Assembly (NCBI GenBank): GCA_045119835.1
Contig: JBGVED010000061.1
Span: forward strand, 1 to 64,000
Origin: CALVUJ01 sp045119835
Lineage (GTDB): Bacteria; Bacillota_I; Bacilli_A; RFN20; DUOF01
Reading direction: 5' to 3'
DNA length: 64,000 nucleotides
Made by a program: the position numbers and the translations under genes
Notes under the pieces: generated by a model
What the model was told of the DNA's origin: nothing
The model's input: only the letters and a program-made list of their open reading frames with translations
Databases searched by the model: none
In this document: one piece after another, positions 34,679 to 43,512 of the stretch
Layout of the letters: each line of letters starts with the position of its first letter
How positions within the stretch are numbered: position 1 is the stretch's first letter

Positions 34679-36046
34679 ATGGATAATATTGAAAATTACA
34701 AATTTAAAGAGTTTGTTTATGAAACTTTAATTAATACTAAAGGTTATAAGGAGTTAACAGATATTCAAAAAGCGGTTGTTCCTCATGGTATAAAGAAAAA
34801 AAATATTATGGCTAAAAGTAGTACTGGAAGTGGTAAGACGGATGCTTTTTTAATACCTATAATGCAGAATTTATATTTGGATAGTGAAAATGTTGAAGTT
34901 ATTATTGTTGCACCTACTAGAGAATTGGCAAATCAAATATATGTTAATGCTTTAGATTATGCTTGTAATGATAAAAAATTAAGAGTTAAACTTTTAATGG
35001 GTGGTTTTGATAGGAAAAGAGATTTAGATAAAAAGGGTAATACTCCACACATTATTATAGGTACTCCTGCAAGACTTAAAGATTTATTGCTAGATAATGG
35101 AATGTATGATATTTCAAAGGTAAAAACAATAGTTTTAGATGAGATTGATATGATTTTTGAAATGAAATTTTTAGAAGATATTGATGCTATTATGTCAAAA
35201 CTTAATAAGAATGTTCAAACAATGGCTTTTAGTGCGACAATTAATGAACAAATGAAAGTATTTATTAGAAAATATATGGCTAGTAATATATTAATAGATT
35301 TATCTAAAAAAGAGTTGACAGCAGAAGAAGTAAGGCATTATGCAATACCATTAAAAGGTAGAAGTAGAAAAGAAGCTTTACTTACTCTATGCGAGAGTAT
35401 TAATCCTTATTTGTGTTTAGTTTTTGCATCTAAAAAAGAGAACGTTAATGAATATTTTAAGTTTTTAAGAGAAGAAGGATATAATGTTGGACTTATTCAT
35501 GGAGATTTGGATTCTAGAAGTAGAAGACAAGCAATGAAGAAAATTACATCTTTTGATTATCAATTTGTTGTTGCAAGTGATATTGCAGCACGAGGTATTG
35601 ATATTGAAGGTGTAAGTCATGTTATAAGCATTGATTATCCTCATAATTTAGAATTTTATTTCCACAGAGCAGGTAGATGTGGAAGAAATGGTAAAGAGGG
35701 AGAATGTTATTCTTTTTATGATGAAAAAGAAGAAAAGATTATTAGACAACTGATCGAAAAGGGATTAAAAATAGAAAATGTTGAGATAAAAAATGGAACT
35801 ATGAAATCATTGAAGCCATTTGTTAGAGAAAATAAGTCAAAAAAATTAGATCCAGAATTAGCTAAACAAATCAATTTAATAAAAATAAAAAATAAAAATG
35901 CAAAAGTTAAACCTGGTTATAAAAAGAAAATGCAAGCTGAAATAGATAAAGCTAAGAGGAAACATAAAAGACAAATTATTAAAAAAAGTATAGAAGAGCA
36001 AAGAAAAAAATCATATAAGCCAGGAGGTAAGAACTATCATGAGTAG
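34679..36046 (+). CDS. DEAD-box family RNA helicase, CshB-like (DEID variant)
   Basis: A 455-residue two-domain RNA helicase. Motifs in order: Q-motif region (LTDIQKAVVP), motif I STGSGKT, Ia APTRELANQ, Ib TPARL, motif II DEID (residues 154-157) rather than DEAD, motif III SAT, then motif IV-VI with ASDIAARGIDI and HRAGRCGRNG. A lysine-rich C-terminal tail (about 395-455) should bind RNA. The place before nfo matches Bacillus cshB, a cold-shock helicase. Asp and Glu of motif II, which handle Mg-ATP, are kept, so it should be active. Its end overlaps the start of nfo. Confidence 0.9.
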   Translation: MDNIENYKFKEFVYETLINTKGYKELTDIQKAVVPHGIKKKNIMAKSSTGSGKTDAFLIPIMQNLYLDSENVEVIIVAPTRELANQIYVNALDYACNDKKLRVKLLMGGFDRKRDLDKKGNTPHIIIGTPARLKDLLLDNGMYDISKVKTIVLDEIDMIFEMKFLEDIDAIMSKLNKNVQTMAFSATINEQMKVFIRKYMASNILIDLSKKELTAEEVRHYAIPLKGRSRKEALLTLCESINPYLCLVFASKKENVNEYFKFLREEGYNVGLIHGDLDSRSRRQAMKKITSFDYQFVVASDIAARGIDIEGVSHVISIDYPHNLEFYFHRAGRCGRNGKEGECYSFYDEKEEKIIRQLIEKGLKIENVEIKNGTMKSLKPFVRENKSKKLDPELAKQINLIKIKNKNAKVKPGYKKKMQAEIDKAKRKHKRQIIKKSIEEQRKKSYKPGGKNYHE

Positions 36047-36899
36047 AGAGGTAATTATAGGAAGTCATGTTAATATGAGTTCACCTAAGATGCTTGTTGG
36101 GAGCGTTGAACAGGCTATTAGTTATAATGCTAATGCTTTTATGTTTTATACTGGAGCACCGCAAAATAGTGTTAGAAAGCCAGTTAGTGAACTTAGGGTT
36201 GAAGAAGCTAAAAAATTAATGGAAGAAAACAATTTTAAAATAGAAAATGCTGTCGTCCACGCTCCATATATAATAAATTTGGCTAATGCTAAGGATGATG
36301 GAATATATGAACTTTCTAAAAAATTACTAGATGATGAAATAAAAAGAACTGCTTATATTGGATGTAAATATATAGTTTTACATCCTGGAAGTCATTTGGG
36401 ATTAGGAGTAGAAATTGGTTTATCAAGAATTATAGATGGCTTAAATTTTGTTTTAAATAATGATGATAGTGATGTGATAATTCTTTTAGAAACTATGGCA
36501 GGAAAAGGAAATGAAGTTGGTTCTTCTTTTCAGCAGATTTCATATATTATTGAAAATATAGAAAAGAAAGATAGAATAGGTGTTTGTTTTGATACTTGTC
36601 ATGTTCATGATTCAGGATATGATTTAGTTGAATCTTTGGATGCTGTTATTGATGAATTTGATAAGATAATAGGCCTTGATTATTTAAAAGTGATACATGT
36701 AAATGATTCAAAAAACATTAGAGGAGCAAGTAAAGATAGACATGAGAATATTGGTAAAGGTTATATAGGGCTTGAAGTTTTAAGAATGGTTGTTCATCAT
36801 CCAAAATTTGTTGGTAAAATAAAAATTTTAGAAACTCCATATATAGGAGATAAAGCTCCTTATAAGGAAGAAATTGCCTTATTAAGAGAGAATAATTAA
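36039..36899 (+). CDS. nfo: Endonuclease IV (AP endonuclease)
   Basis: A 286-residue zinc AP endonuclease that cuts 5' of abasic sites in base-excision repair. The metal-binding positions are in place: GSHVNMS, VVHAPYIINL, LHPGSHLG, LLETMAGKG, GVCFDTCHVHDSGYD, IHVNDSK and DRHENIGKG. The length is standard. The start overlaps the helicase gene by eight bases, as in the cshB-nfo pair of Bacillus. The last 18 bases overlap the convergent yqfT-like gene. In spore formers this enzyme is packed into spores and repairs damage during germination, which would suit this genome. Confidence 0.95.
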   Translation: MSREVIIGSHVNMSSPKMLVGSVEQAISYNANAFMFYTGAPQNSVRKPVSELRVEEAKKLMEENNFKIENAVVHAPYIINLANAKDDGIYELSKKLLDDEIKRTAYIGCKYIVLHPGSHLGLGVEIGLSRIIDGLNFVLNNDDSDVIILLETMAGKGNEVGSSFQQISYIIENIEKKDRIGVCFDTCHVHDSGYDLVESLDAVIDEFDKIIGLDYLKVIHVNDSKNIRGASKDRHENIGKGYIGLEVLRMVVHHPKFVGKIKILETPYIGDKAPYKEEIALLRENN

Positions 36900-37142
36900 T
36901 AATTTATTTAAAAGTGTATCTGTTTTTTTTGCTGTTTGGGAACATGTTTTGTTAGCTATGTCCGCTAATAGATATGTTCTTTTATTTTCATTAAGGAAGC
37001 TTTGCCAGTTTGCTTTTACATAGGGTAAAATAATATTCATTTCTTCATTTGTAAAATCAATGCATAGTTGTTTTGACACAATAATGGCTTTTTCAACTGT
37101 TAAATTTTTTAAATAACTATTTATCAAAATATTAATAAACAT
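36882..37142 (-). CDS. YqfT-like small protein (DUF2624)
   Basis: An 86-residue protein with the DUF2624 pattern: LKNLTVEKAIIVSKQLCIDFT, then helices and RTYLLADIANKTCSQTAKKTDTLLNKLL. In Bacillus yqfT follows yqfS (nfo), which fits here, although this copy is on the opposite strand and overlaps the nfo 3' end tail to tail. The ATG at 37142 follows GGTGATAAAA. Function is unknown. Assignment leans on position plus a weak sequence pattern. Confidence 0.6.
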   Translation of the reverse strand: MFINILINSYLKNLTVEKAIIVSKQLCIDFTNEEMNIILPYVKANWQSFLNENKRTYLLADIANKTCSQTAKKTDTLLNKLLIILS

Positions 37143-37251
37143 TTTTATCACCAATAAAATATATGCATATTGACTTTTATTAACAACTGATTTTATAAAA
37201 GGTCTTTTTTTTATTTGTTTGTGCTAGAATAATAAAAAGGAGGTAATTACG

Positions 37252-37893
37252 ATGAATGCGCATAATAGTTTGCTAGATAATTTTTCTAGTATGCAAGCAG
37301 AGTTTAATTCTAGTAATAACCGAGCACTTAGAGCAATAGAGACAATTTTTGATGGAGAATTTGCAGATTTAGAAAATAGTTTAGATTATTTTAATGGTGA
37401 ATATTTAGTTATTGATAAAAGAGATTTAATGGCTATGTTGGAAGAATTCAAGCAGTCATTAGCTAGTTGTAATAATGCACATGATGTAAGATGTAAAATA
37501 AACTTTAATAAAGAATCAGAACATCTTAAACAATCATTGTGCAATTTTTTTGAGAAAAAATTATTAAAGGGAGATAATGTTAAAAAGACTATTTGTGGTG
37601 AGGTTAAAGATATTTTTGATAGAATGTGTGATTATAATTTTATAGGGTTAGAGGAGCTATTAGATACAGAAATATATAATTTTAAGGTAAAATTTGAGAC
37701 TAATTATATAAATGGCGAGTATTGTAAAGATGATTTTAATAAAATATTGAGGTCGTTTGAACATAGTTTATTTGATAGGTTAAGAAGTAAGTTTGCATCG
37801 TCTGTTGTAGAGAAGCAAGAGATTTTTAGTAGACATACATTGAAGGCATATGAAATTTTGGATTTATATAAAAATGATAAACGCAGGGCATAA
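37252..37893 (+). CDS. Hypothetical protein, 213 residues
   Basis: I do not recognise this protein. It is charged and largely helical, with repeated short amphipathic stretches (LDNFSSMQAEFNSS, RDLMAMLEEFKQSL, LKQSLCNFFEKKL, ILRSFEHSLFDRLRSK) and four scattered cysteines but no metal motif. No signal peptide or membrane helix is seen. An AAGGAGGTAATTACG ribosome site precedes the ATG, indicating real, probably strong, translation. It is bounded by its own terminator, so it is monocistronic. Confidence 0.65.
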   Translation: MNAHNSLLDNFSSMQAEFNSSNNRALRAIETIFDGEFADLENSLDYFNGEYLVIDKRDLMAMLEEFKQSLASCNNAHDVRCKINFNKESEHLKQSLCNFFEKKLLKGDNVKKTICGEVKDIFDRMCDYNFIGLEELLDTEIYNFKVKFETNYINGEYCKDDFNKILRSFEHSLFDRLRSKFASSVVEKQEIFSRHTLKAYEILDLYKNDKRRA

Positions 37894-37910
37894 AGGTCCT
37901 GTGTTTTTGT
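37881..37910 (+). terminator. Intrinsic terminator
   Basis: ACGCAGG (37881-37887) pairs with CCTGTGT (37898-37904), followed by TTTTTGTTT. It overlaps the stop of the preceding gene. Confidence 0.75.
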
Positions 37911-38006
37911 TTAATGGTATTAATAGGACATTTAGAGTTTTTTTGCTGATAAAAAAAGTGTTGATATGATTATATATCTAAATTATAATTATATCGAGGT
38001 GTTTTT

Positions 38007-38654
38007 ATGGGGATTATAAAAGAAAATAAATTATTGTTTGATAATTTTTTGAGTACTAATGATATAAAATATGTAGATGAAATGTTAGTTAGTAGTAGAG
38101 ATACTATTTTGAAATCTATAAAATCAGTTTTAAAAAAGTATGGTATTGAAGAAGAAAAAGCAGATGAATATTTTGGACAAGTGTATTTAGATGTAAGGGA
38201 AAGGATAATTGCAAAAAAAGAATATGAAAATGATGATTTTTCTTTTTATTGTTTATTTGTAAATTGGATAAAAAAATCAGTTGTAGCTCAAATATGTAAA
38301 GAAAATGAATTTATTGATAGGGTAGTTCTTTTTGAGGATTTAAGAAAAAATAAAAATGAACTTAATAAATATAGTTTACTTAAATATTTTAATGAACTTA
38401 ATGAGCATAAATTTAGTGATAGGGAAAAGAGAATTATAAAAAATGTTTATGATAGTTTACTTGATTATCAAAGAGATATTTTTGATATGTATTTTGGATT
38501 TAATGGTAAATCTTGTATGTCGCGTATTAAGATTGCTAGAGAGTTGAATTTTAGTAAAGTGAAGGTTGATATGGTATTAAGTAAAATTTTGAGGGAGTTG
38601 AGAAGGTCTTTATTTGATGAACAAGAAAAAAATAATTTTTCTAGATTGAAATAG
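38007..38654 (+). CDS. Sigma-70 family RNA polymerase sigma factor, SigH-like by position
   Basis: A 215-residue protein, the size of SigH. A region 2-like helix set (KADEYFGQVYLDVRERI, then FYCLFVNWIKKSVVAQI) and a C-terminal region 4-like part (DYQRDIFDMYFGF, RIKIARELNFSKVKVDMVLSKILRELRRSL) are readable, the latter being the helix-turn-helix that reads -35 boxes. Both are diverged from textbook sequences. In Bacillus, sigH is directly upstream of rpmG, and here rpmG follows after 99 bases; SigH drives entry into sporulation, which fits. It could instead be an unrelated ECF-type factor. CGAGGTG precedes the ATG. Confidence 0.65.
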   Translation: MGIIKENKLLFDNFLSTNDIKYVDEMLVSSRDTILKSIKSVLKKYGIEEEKADEYFGQVYLDVRERIIAKKEYENDDFSFYCLFVNWIKKSVVAQICKENEFIDRVVLFEDLRKNKNELNKYSLLKYFNELNEHKFSDREKRIIKNVYDSLLDYQRDIFDMYFGFNGKSCMSRIKIARELNFSKVKVDMVLSKILRELRRSLFDEQEKNNFSRLK

Positions 38655-38753
38655 TTTATATTTTATAAAATATTGCAAAAATATTATTTTAATATAGAAA
38701 TTTTATAATAATTATGGTAATATACTTAAGTCAATTAATATGGAGGTGCAATT

Positions 38754-38903
38754 ATGAGAGATAATATTATATATCGTTGCAGTGTATGTGGCGAAGAAAA
38801 TTACATTGGTACTAAAAATAAGAGATTACACCCTGATAGAGTAGAAATCCAAAAATATTGTAAAAGATGTAATAAGAAAACAATGCATAAAGAAAAGAAA
38901 TAA
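38754..38903 (+). CDS. rpmG: 50S ribosomal protein L33
   Basis: A 49-residue L33 of the zinc-binding (C+) form, with Cys pairs CSVC and CKRC plus the typical YCKRCNKKTMHKE end. GGAGGTG precedes the ATG. A paralogue without cysteines often exists elsewhere in Firmicutes and replaces this form under zinc limitation. It follows the SigH-like sigma gene, as rpmGB does in Bacillus, but secE and nusG do not follow; a terminator does. Confidence 0.95.
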   Translation: MRDNIIYRCSVCGEENYIGTKNKRLHPDRVEIQKYCKRCNKKTMHKEKK

Positions 38904-38924
38904 GTCCATTACGGGCTTTTTTTT
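38903..38924 (+). terminator. Intrinsic terminator after rpmG
   Basis: AGTCC (38903-38907) pairs with GGGCT (38913-38917), then eight T. Confidence 0.75.
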
Positions 38925-38945
38925 GAATAAGAAAGGAGCAAAATA

Positions 38946-39551
38946 ATGGAAATTAAGATGATAAAAACAGGATTGTTACAAGAAAACACCTATGTTATTA
39001 GTAAAGGAAAGTTTTGTTTAGTTATTGATCCTGGTTCTGATTTAAATAAAATAAATGAATACTTAAGTTCTAAAAGTTTAAAGACCAAAGCTATTTTATT
39101 AACTCATGGTCATTATGACCATATAGGTGTAGCAAAGGAGTTATCTTTAATAGAAAAGTGTAATATTTATGCGTGTTCTTTTGAGAGAGAAATAATTGAA
39201 GATGCAGAAAAAAATGGCTCTTTAAAATATAGTAGAAAGAGTGTAGTTCTTGATAATGTGATATATTTTGGGGAAGAAATAATTTTAGAGATAGGTGAAT
39301 TTAAAGTAGATGTTATTTTTATTCCAGGTCATAGTCCAGGAGGAGTAGGGTATATTATTGGTGATGCTATTTTTACTGGTGATACATTGTTTAAAGGAAC
39401 TTGTGGTAGAACAGATTTATATGGTGGTAGTAAAAAAGAATTGAAAAAAAGTCTAGAATATTTATTTACTCTAGACGATTCATATACGGTTTTTCCAGGA
39501 CATGGAGATGTTACAACAATTGGAGAAGAGAGAGAAAACTATAAATTATAG
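38946..39551 (+). CDS. MBL-fold metallo-hydrolase (YqgX / glyoxalase II-like)
   Basis: A 201-residue metallo-beta-lactamase-fold hydrolase. The binuclear metal site is complete: THGHYDHIGV, FIPGHSPGG, FTGDTLFKG and PGHGDVT. The short form without a C-terminal substrate domain resembles YqgX-type proteins, annotated as hydroxyacylglutathione hydrolase-like, whose natural substrate in Firmicutes is uncertain. AAAGGAG precedes the ATG. It converges with the ABC exporter, with a six-base overlap of the ends. Confidence 0.88.
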   Translation: MEIKMIKTGLLQENTYVISKGKFCLVIDPGSDLNKINEYLSSKSLKTKAILLTHGHYDHIGVAKELSLIEKCNIYACSFEREIIEDAEKNGSLKYSRKSVVLDNVIYFGEEIILEIGEFKVDVIFIPGHSPGGVGYIIGDAIFTGDTLFKGTCGRTDLYGGSKKELKKSLEYLFTLDDSYTVFPGHGDVTTIGEERENYKL

Positions 39552-41252
39552 AATTTGTAAATAATTATAGTATTCTCCTTTTTTATTGTATAAATCATTA
39601 TGATTTCCGGCTTCTATAATTTTTCCGTTTTTTATGACAATGATTTTATCTGCATTAGTTATTGTTGAAATTTTGTGTGCTATTATTAAAGTTATTTTGT
39701 CTTTGTTTGTGTCGTTTATTGTTTCTTGGATTAATTGTTCTGTTGTAGAATCGATGTTACTTGTTGATTCATCAAGTATTAGAAGAGAATGAGGTTTTAA
39801 CATTGTTCTTGTTATTGTTAATAGTTGCTTTTCTCCTTGTGAAAGGTTTTGATTGTGTTCATCTATTATTTCGTTTAATTTATTTGGAAGTTTTTCTATT
39901 ATTTCATTTAATTTTATTTTTTTAGTTATTTCTTCTTTTGATAAAGAGTAGTTTCCATATTTTATATTATTTTCTATGGTATCGTTTAGTAACCATAATT
40001 CTTGAGGGTTATATGCTATTTGATTGTAGAAGCTATTAATATTATAATCATAGATATTTTTATTATTTATTAATATGTTACCGTTTTTTGTTTTGTAAAA
40101 TTGCATTATTAGGTTTACAATGGTTGATTTACCTCCTCCTGTTTCTCCGATAATTGCTATTTTTTCTCCTTTATTAATTTTAAAATTCATATTATCAATA
40201 AAAGGTGATTGATTATAAGAGAAGGAAATGTCTTTAAATTCTATTGATTCAATATCTGTTAGTTGTTCTTTTCCCAAGTGGGTTTCTTCTGTTTCTTTAA
40301 GCACTTTTAATACTCTTTTTCCAGCGATTAGAGAGTTTTGTATTTGTGTTAATAATGATGAAAAATTAGCGGTTGGGGTTCCTATTTGTTTGCTATATTG
40401 AATTAGTGTTTGAATTTCTCCAAATTTCATTTTTCCATTTATTACTGATTTTGCTCCAAGTACAATTATTATTAGATATGTTAGGTAATTTAAAAGGATT
40501 GCTAGAGGTGATAATAGCGCAGTTAATAGTGTTGCTTTAAGATTTGTTTTTGCTAAATCTTTATTTAATTTTTCGAAATTTTGGCACATTAATTCGTCGT
40601 TGTTATATATAGATATTATTTCTTGATTTAGATAGCATTCTGTAATAACTGAATTTAAATATGTTATTTTTTGATAATATTGTTCTTTTTTCTTTTTGGA
40701 TATCTTTAGTAAAATTTTACTTATTATTATAAGTAGTGGTAATGTAGTTAATGTTATTAGCGCAAGGAGAGGATTTATAATAATCATCATTATTAAAATT
40801 CCTATAAATGTTATGGAATAATTTATTATTTTAGGTATTGCTTGTGTAAATAAAGCGGATATATTTTCTAAATCGTTATTGAATAATGAGAGTATTTCTC
40901 CTTTTGGGTGGTTATTGTAATATGTTATATTAACTTTAGATAGTTTTTTATAGGTTTTATTTCTTATTTTGTTAATAGAGTTTTGGGAAATTGTATTTAT
41001 TATATAATTTTCTAAATAAGTTAGAATAATATTTAATATATATAGTATTGATAATATGGTGATTATTTTATATAGAATGTTATTAGTGGTGTTTGATTGT
41101 GATGTTATTTTTTCATAAATTTCGGTTATAAAGTCTCCAAGTAATTTTGGAGTAAATATTGAGATTATAGTAGTGCATGTTGTTATTAATAAAGACAATA
41201 TAAAAAGTTTTTTGTATGGTAGTAAATACTTGAAGAGTTTTTTAAATGTCAT
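39546..41252 (-). CDS. ABC exporter, transmembrane-ATPase half 2 (canonical ATP site)
   Basis: About 568 residues: six membrane helices (1-310) then a nucleotide-binding domain. Walker A is GETGGGKST, the signature is LSQGEKQ (not LSGGQ) and Walker B is LLILDEST, with the catalytic Glu present. It pairs with the upstream half-transporter as a heterodimeric exporter of drugs, lipids or peptides. The ATG at 41252 follows GGAGG and overlaps the last 11 bases of the first gene, so the halves are translated together. The substrate is unknown; no peptide precursor or antibiotic genes are adjacent. Confidence 0.9.
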   Translation of the reverse strand: MTFKKLFKYLLPYKKLFILSLLITTCTTIISIFTPKLLGDFITEIYEKITSQSNTTNNILYKIITILSILYILNIILTYLENYIINTISQNSINKIRNKTYKKLSKVNITYYNNHPKGEILSLFNNDLENISALFTQAIPKIINYSITFIGILIMMIIINPLLALITLTTLPLLIIISKILLKISKKKKEQYYQKITYLNSVITECYLNQEIISIYNNDELMCQNFEKLNKDLAKTNLKATLLTALLSPLAILLNYLTYLIIIVLGAKSVINGKMKFGEIQTLIQYSKQIGTPTANFSSLLTQIQNSLIAGKRVLKVLKETEETHLGKEQLTDIESIEFKDISFSYNQSPFIDNMNFKINKGEKIAIIGETGGGKSTIVNLIMQFYKTKNGNILINNKNIYDYNINSFYNQIAYNPQELWLLNDTIENNIKYGNYSLSKEEITKKIKLNEIIEKLPNKLNEIIDEHNQNLSQGEKQLLTITRTMLKPHSLLILDESTSNIDSTTEQLIQETINDTNKDKITLIIAHKISTITNADKIIVIKNGKIIEAGNHNDLYNKKGEYYNYLQIL

Positions 41253-42960
41253 ATTCAATAACCTCCTTTTGGGTAATATATATTTTTTTATATAATTCAT
41301 TTCTTTTTAATAGTTCGTTATGTGTGCCGATATCAACTATTTTTCCTTTATCCATGATGGCTATTTTGTCGCACTGAAGTAATGAAGAGATGCGTTGAGA
41401 AATTATTATAAATGTTTTGTCTTTGTAATAAGTTTTTAATTTTTCGATTATTTCTTTTTCATTTTTATAATCCAAAGACGAAAAGGAATCATCTAGTATT
41501 ATGAAATTATTTTTACTAGCAATAGCTCTAGCTAGTGAAATTCTTTGTTTTTGTCCTCCAGAAAGGTTAGTTCCATTTTCTTGTATTTGATAATTTAGAT
41601 TTTCTTTTTTTTCTAAGATGAATTTTTCCAGATTACATGTATGAATTATTTTTGTAATATCTTGCATTGTTAAGGTATTGTTAGAGAAGGCAATGTTTTC
41701 TAAAATAGTACCTTTTAATAAATATGGGTTTTGAGGCAAATATGTGATGCAGCTAGTTATGTCTTTCCTAGTTAAATTTTTAATATCTGTATCATTTATT
41801 TTTATGGTTCCTTTATAATTATCTAGTTCTTTTAGCAATAGTTTTATTAGTGATGATTTGCCACTTCCGTTTAACCCGATTATCCCTAAAGTTTCTTCTT
41901 TATTTATTTTCAAGTTTAAATTATCTATTAGTTTGTTGTCATTGTAATTAAAAGATACATTATTGAATGAAATATTATTGATTTGTAAATTTTGTGTGTT
42001 TTTGATATTTGAAAATCCCTCTTCTTTTAATATTTCGTTTATTCTATTTAGTGATATTTTTATGGTAGGGTAATTTATAATTATAGTGGATAGCATTATA
42101 AAAGATAGTAGGATTTGTAAGATGTATTGTATAGTTGCGATTATTGTTCCTGCTTCTACTTTATTGAATTTGGCTAGATTTATGCATAGTATTAAAATGA
42201 TAATTGTTATAGAGTTTACTATTAATGTTAAAAATGGGTTAATTAGGGAAGATATTTTTAATATTTTTTTGGTTATATTAATGTATTTATTGCTTTCAGT
42301 TTCAAATTTTTCGTCTTCAAGATTAAAGTTGTTGTAAGTTTTTATTATTTTGTATCCAGTTACTTTATCTTTTATGTGTTTATTCATAGAATCTATTGAT
42401 GTTTCTATTTGTTTTATTAAAGGAAATATTTTTAGGGTTATTATTGTTAAAAAGACAATAATTACAATTATAGATATTATTAAAATAAAGAAAAAATTTG
42501 TGTCCAGTGCTTTTAATATGGTTATTGAGCTTACTATTATGATTGGTGCTTTGAAAATTATGGATAAAACAGAAGTTAAGAAATTTCTAACTTGTTCGCA
42601 ATCTTGAGTAGTTCTGGTTATTAATGTAGATATAGGATAGTTTCTTAATTGATTTTGTTTAAGGGATAATACTTTTGAAAAAAGAGTGTTTTTGATGTTA
42701 CTAGATATGTTTATACTTACTTTTGACACTATAAAGTTTATAATTATATTAAAAATTAAGATGCAAATTATTAGTGTTAGCATCATAATAGCAATATATT
42801 TTATATATTCCATTCCTTGATTATTAATTATCCCTATATTTAGTGCACTTGCTAGTAGTAAAGGTAAGGCCAGTTCAAAGGTTGTAGCAATATATGTTGC
42901 GACTAGTAAAAAGAATAATGATAGTTTGTGTTTAAATAATTCGTTAAATAAAATTTTCAT
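41242..42960 (-). CDS. ABC exporter, transmembrane-ATPase half 1 (degenerate ATP site)
   Basis: A 572-residue half-transporter: six membrane helices then the ATPase domain. Walker A is GLNGSGKSS and the signature is LSGGQKQR. Walker B reads FIILDDSF: the catalytic Glu is replaced by Asp. Exporters such as BmrCD, LmrCD and TM287/288 use exactly this pairing of one degenerate and one normal site, so the gene should be the first half of such a heterodimer. The ATG at 42960 is preceded by GGGAGGA. The gene is first in a two-gene operon reading away from the small membrane protein gene at 43068. Confidence 0.9.
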   Translation of the reverse strand: MKILFNELFKHKLSLFFLLVATYIATTFELALPLLLASALNIGIINNQGMEYIKYIAIMMLTLIICILIFNIIINFIVSKVSINISSNIKNTLFSKVLSLKQNQLRNYPISTLITRTTQDCEQVRNFLTSVLSIIFKAPIIIVSSITILKALDTNFFFILIISIIVIIVFLTIITLKIFPLIKQIETSIDSMNKHIKDKVTGYKIIKTYNNFNLEDEKFETESNKYINITKKILKISSLINPFLTLIVNSITIIILILCINLAKFNKVEAGTIIATIQYILQILLSFIMLSTIIINYPTIKISLNRINEILKEEGFSNIKNTQNLQINNISFNNVSFNYNDNKLIDNLNLKINKEETLGIIGLNGSGKSSLIKLLLKELDNYKGTIKINDTDIKNLTRKDITSCITYLPQNPYLLKGTILENIAFSNNTLTMQDITKIIHTCNLEKFILEKKENLNYQIQENGTNLSGGQKQRISLARAIASKNNFIILDDSFSSLDYKNEKEIIEKLKTYYKDKTFIIISQRISSLLQCDKIAIMDKGKIVDIGTHNELLKRNELYKKIYITQKEVIEYDI

Positions 42961-43067
42961 AAAAAAAATCCTCCCAATGTTTTGGACAGGATTAATACTA
43001 GTAAAATCATAACTAATTTAAGGGTTAATGTCAATGAAAATAGGAAAAGATATATTTGGTGATATTG

Positions 43068-43451
43068 ATGAAAGATAAGATATCGTATTTGTTTATGAGT
43101 TTGGTCTTTTTTAATGTTTTGTTTTTATTTTATTTTTATTTTAAAATAGTTGATTTTTTATACATTGAATTGTTTGATTATGGTTTTTTGATTAATATAA
43201 TTTTAGTTAATGCTGTCGTTTTAGTTATAGATTTTTTTCTTATTTTATTATATAAATTTTTTTATTCATCATATTTTAAAATGTTTTTATTAGGAGGCGT
43301 TATAGGGGGGATTATTTGTTATCTTTTATCTTTAACTGGTAGTTATAGTTTTGGCGATTATTTATCTATTATTTCTTATTTTATTATAAATACTATTTTT
43401 GTTTGTTATTCGTTATGGTTTGATATAGAAAAGAAGGAGGTATTTGAGTAG
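43068..43451 (+). CDS. Small integral membrane protein, unknown
   Basis: About 127 residues with four hydrophobic helices (near 8-28, 38-60, 70-90 and 97-117) and a short charged tail (DIEKKEVFE). No family is recognised. The ATG at 43068 follows TTGGTGA; ATG 43056 lacks such a site. It stands between the divergent ABC exporter and efp, 61 bases before efp, and could be co-transcribed with it. In some Firmicutes a small membrane gene of this kind precedes efp, but no function can be read from the sequence. Confidence 0.65.
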   Translation: MKDKISYLFMSLVFFNVLFLFYFYFKIVDFLYIELFDYGFLINIILVNAVVLVIDFFLILLYKFFYSSYFKMFLLGGVIGGIICYLLSLTGSYSFGDYLSIISYFIINTIFVCYSLWFDIEKKEVFE

Positions 43452-43512
43452 TGATTTCTTTGCATTATTGTATTAAATTTGTTAATATTTTAATGGAAAG
43501 AAGGTAATTTGT

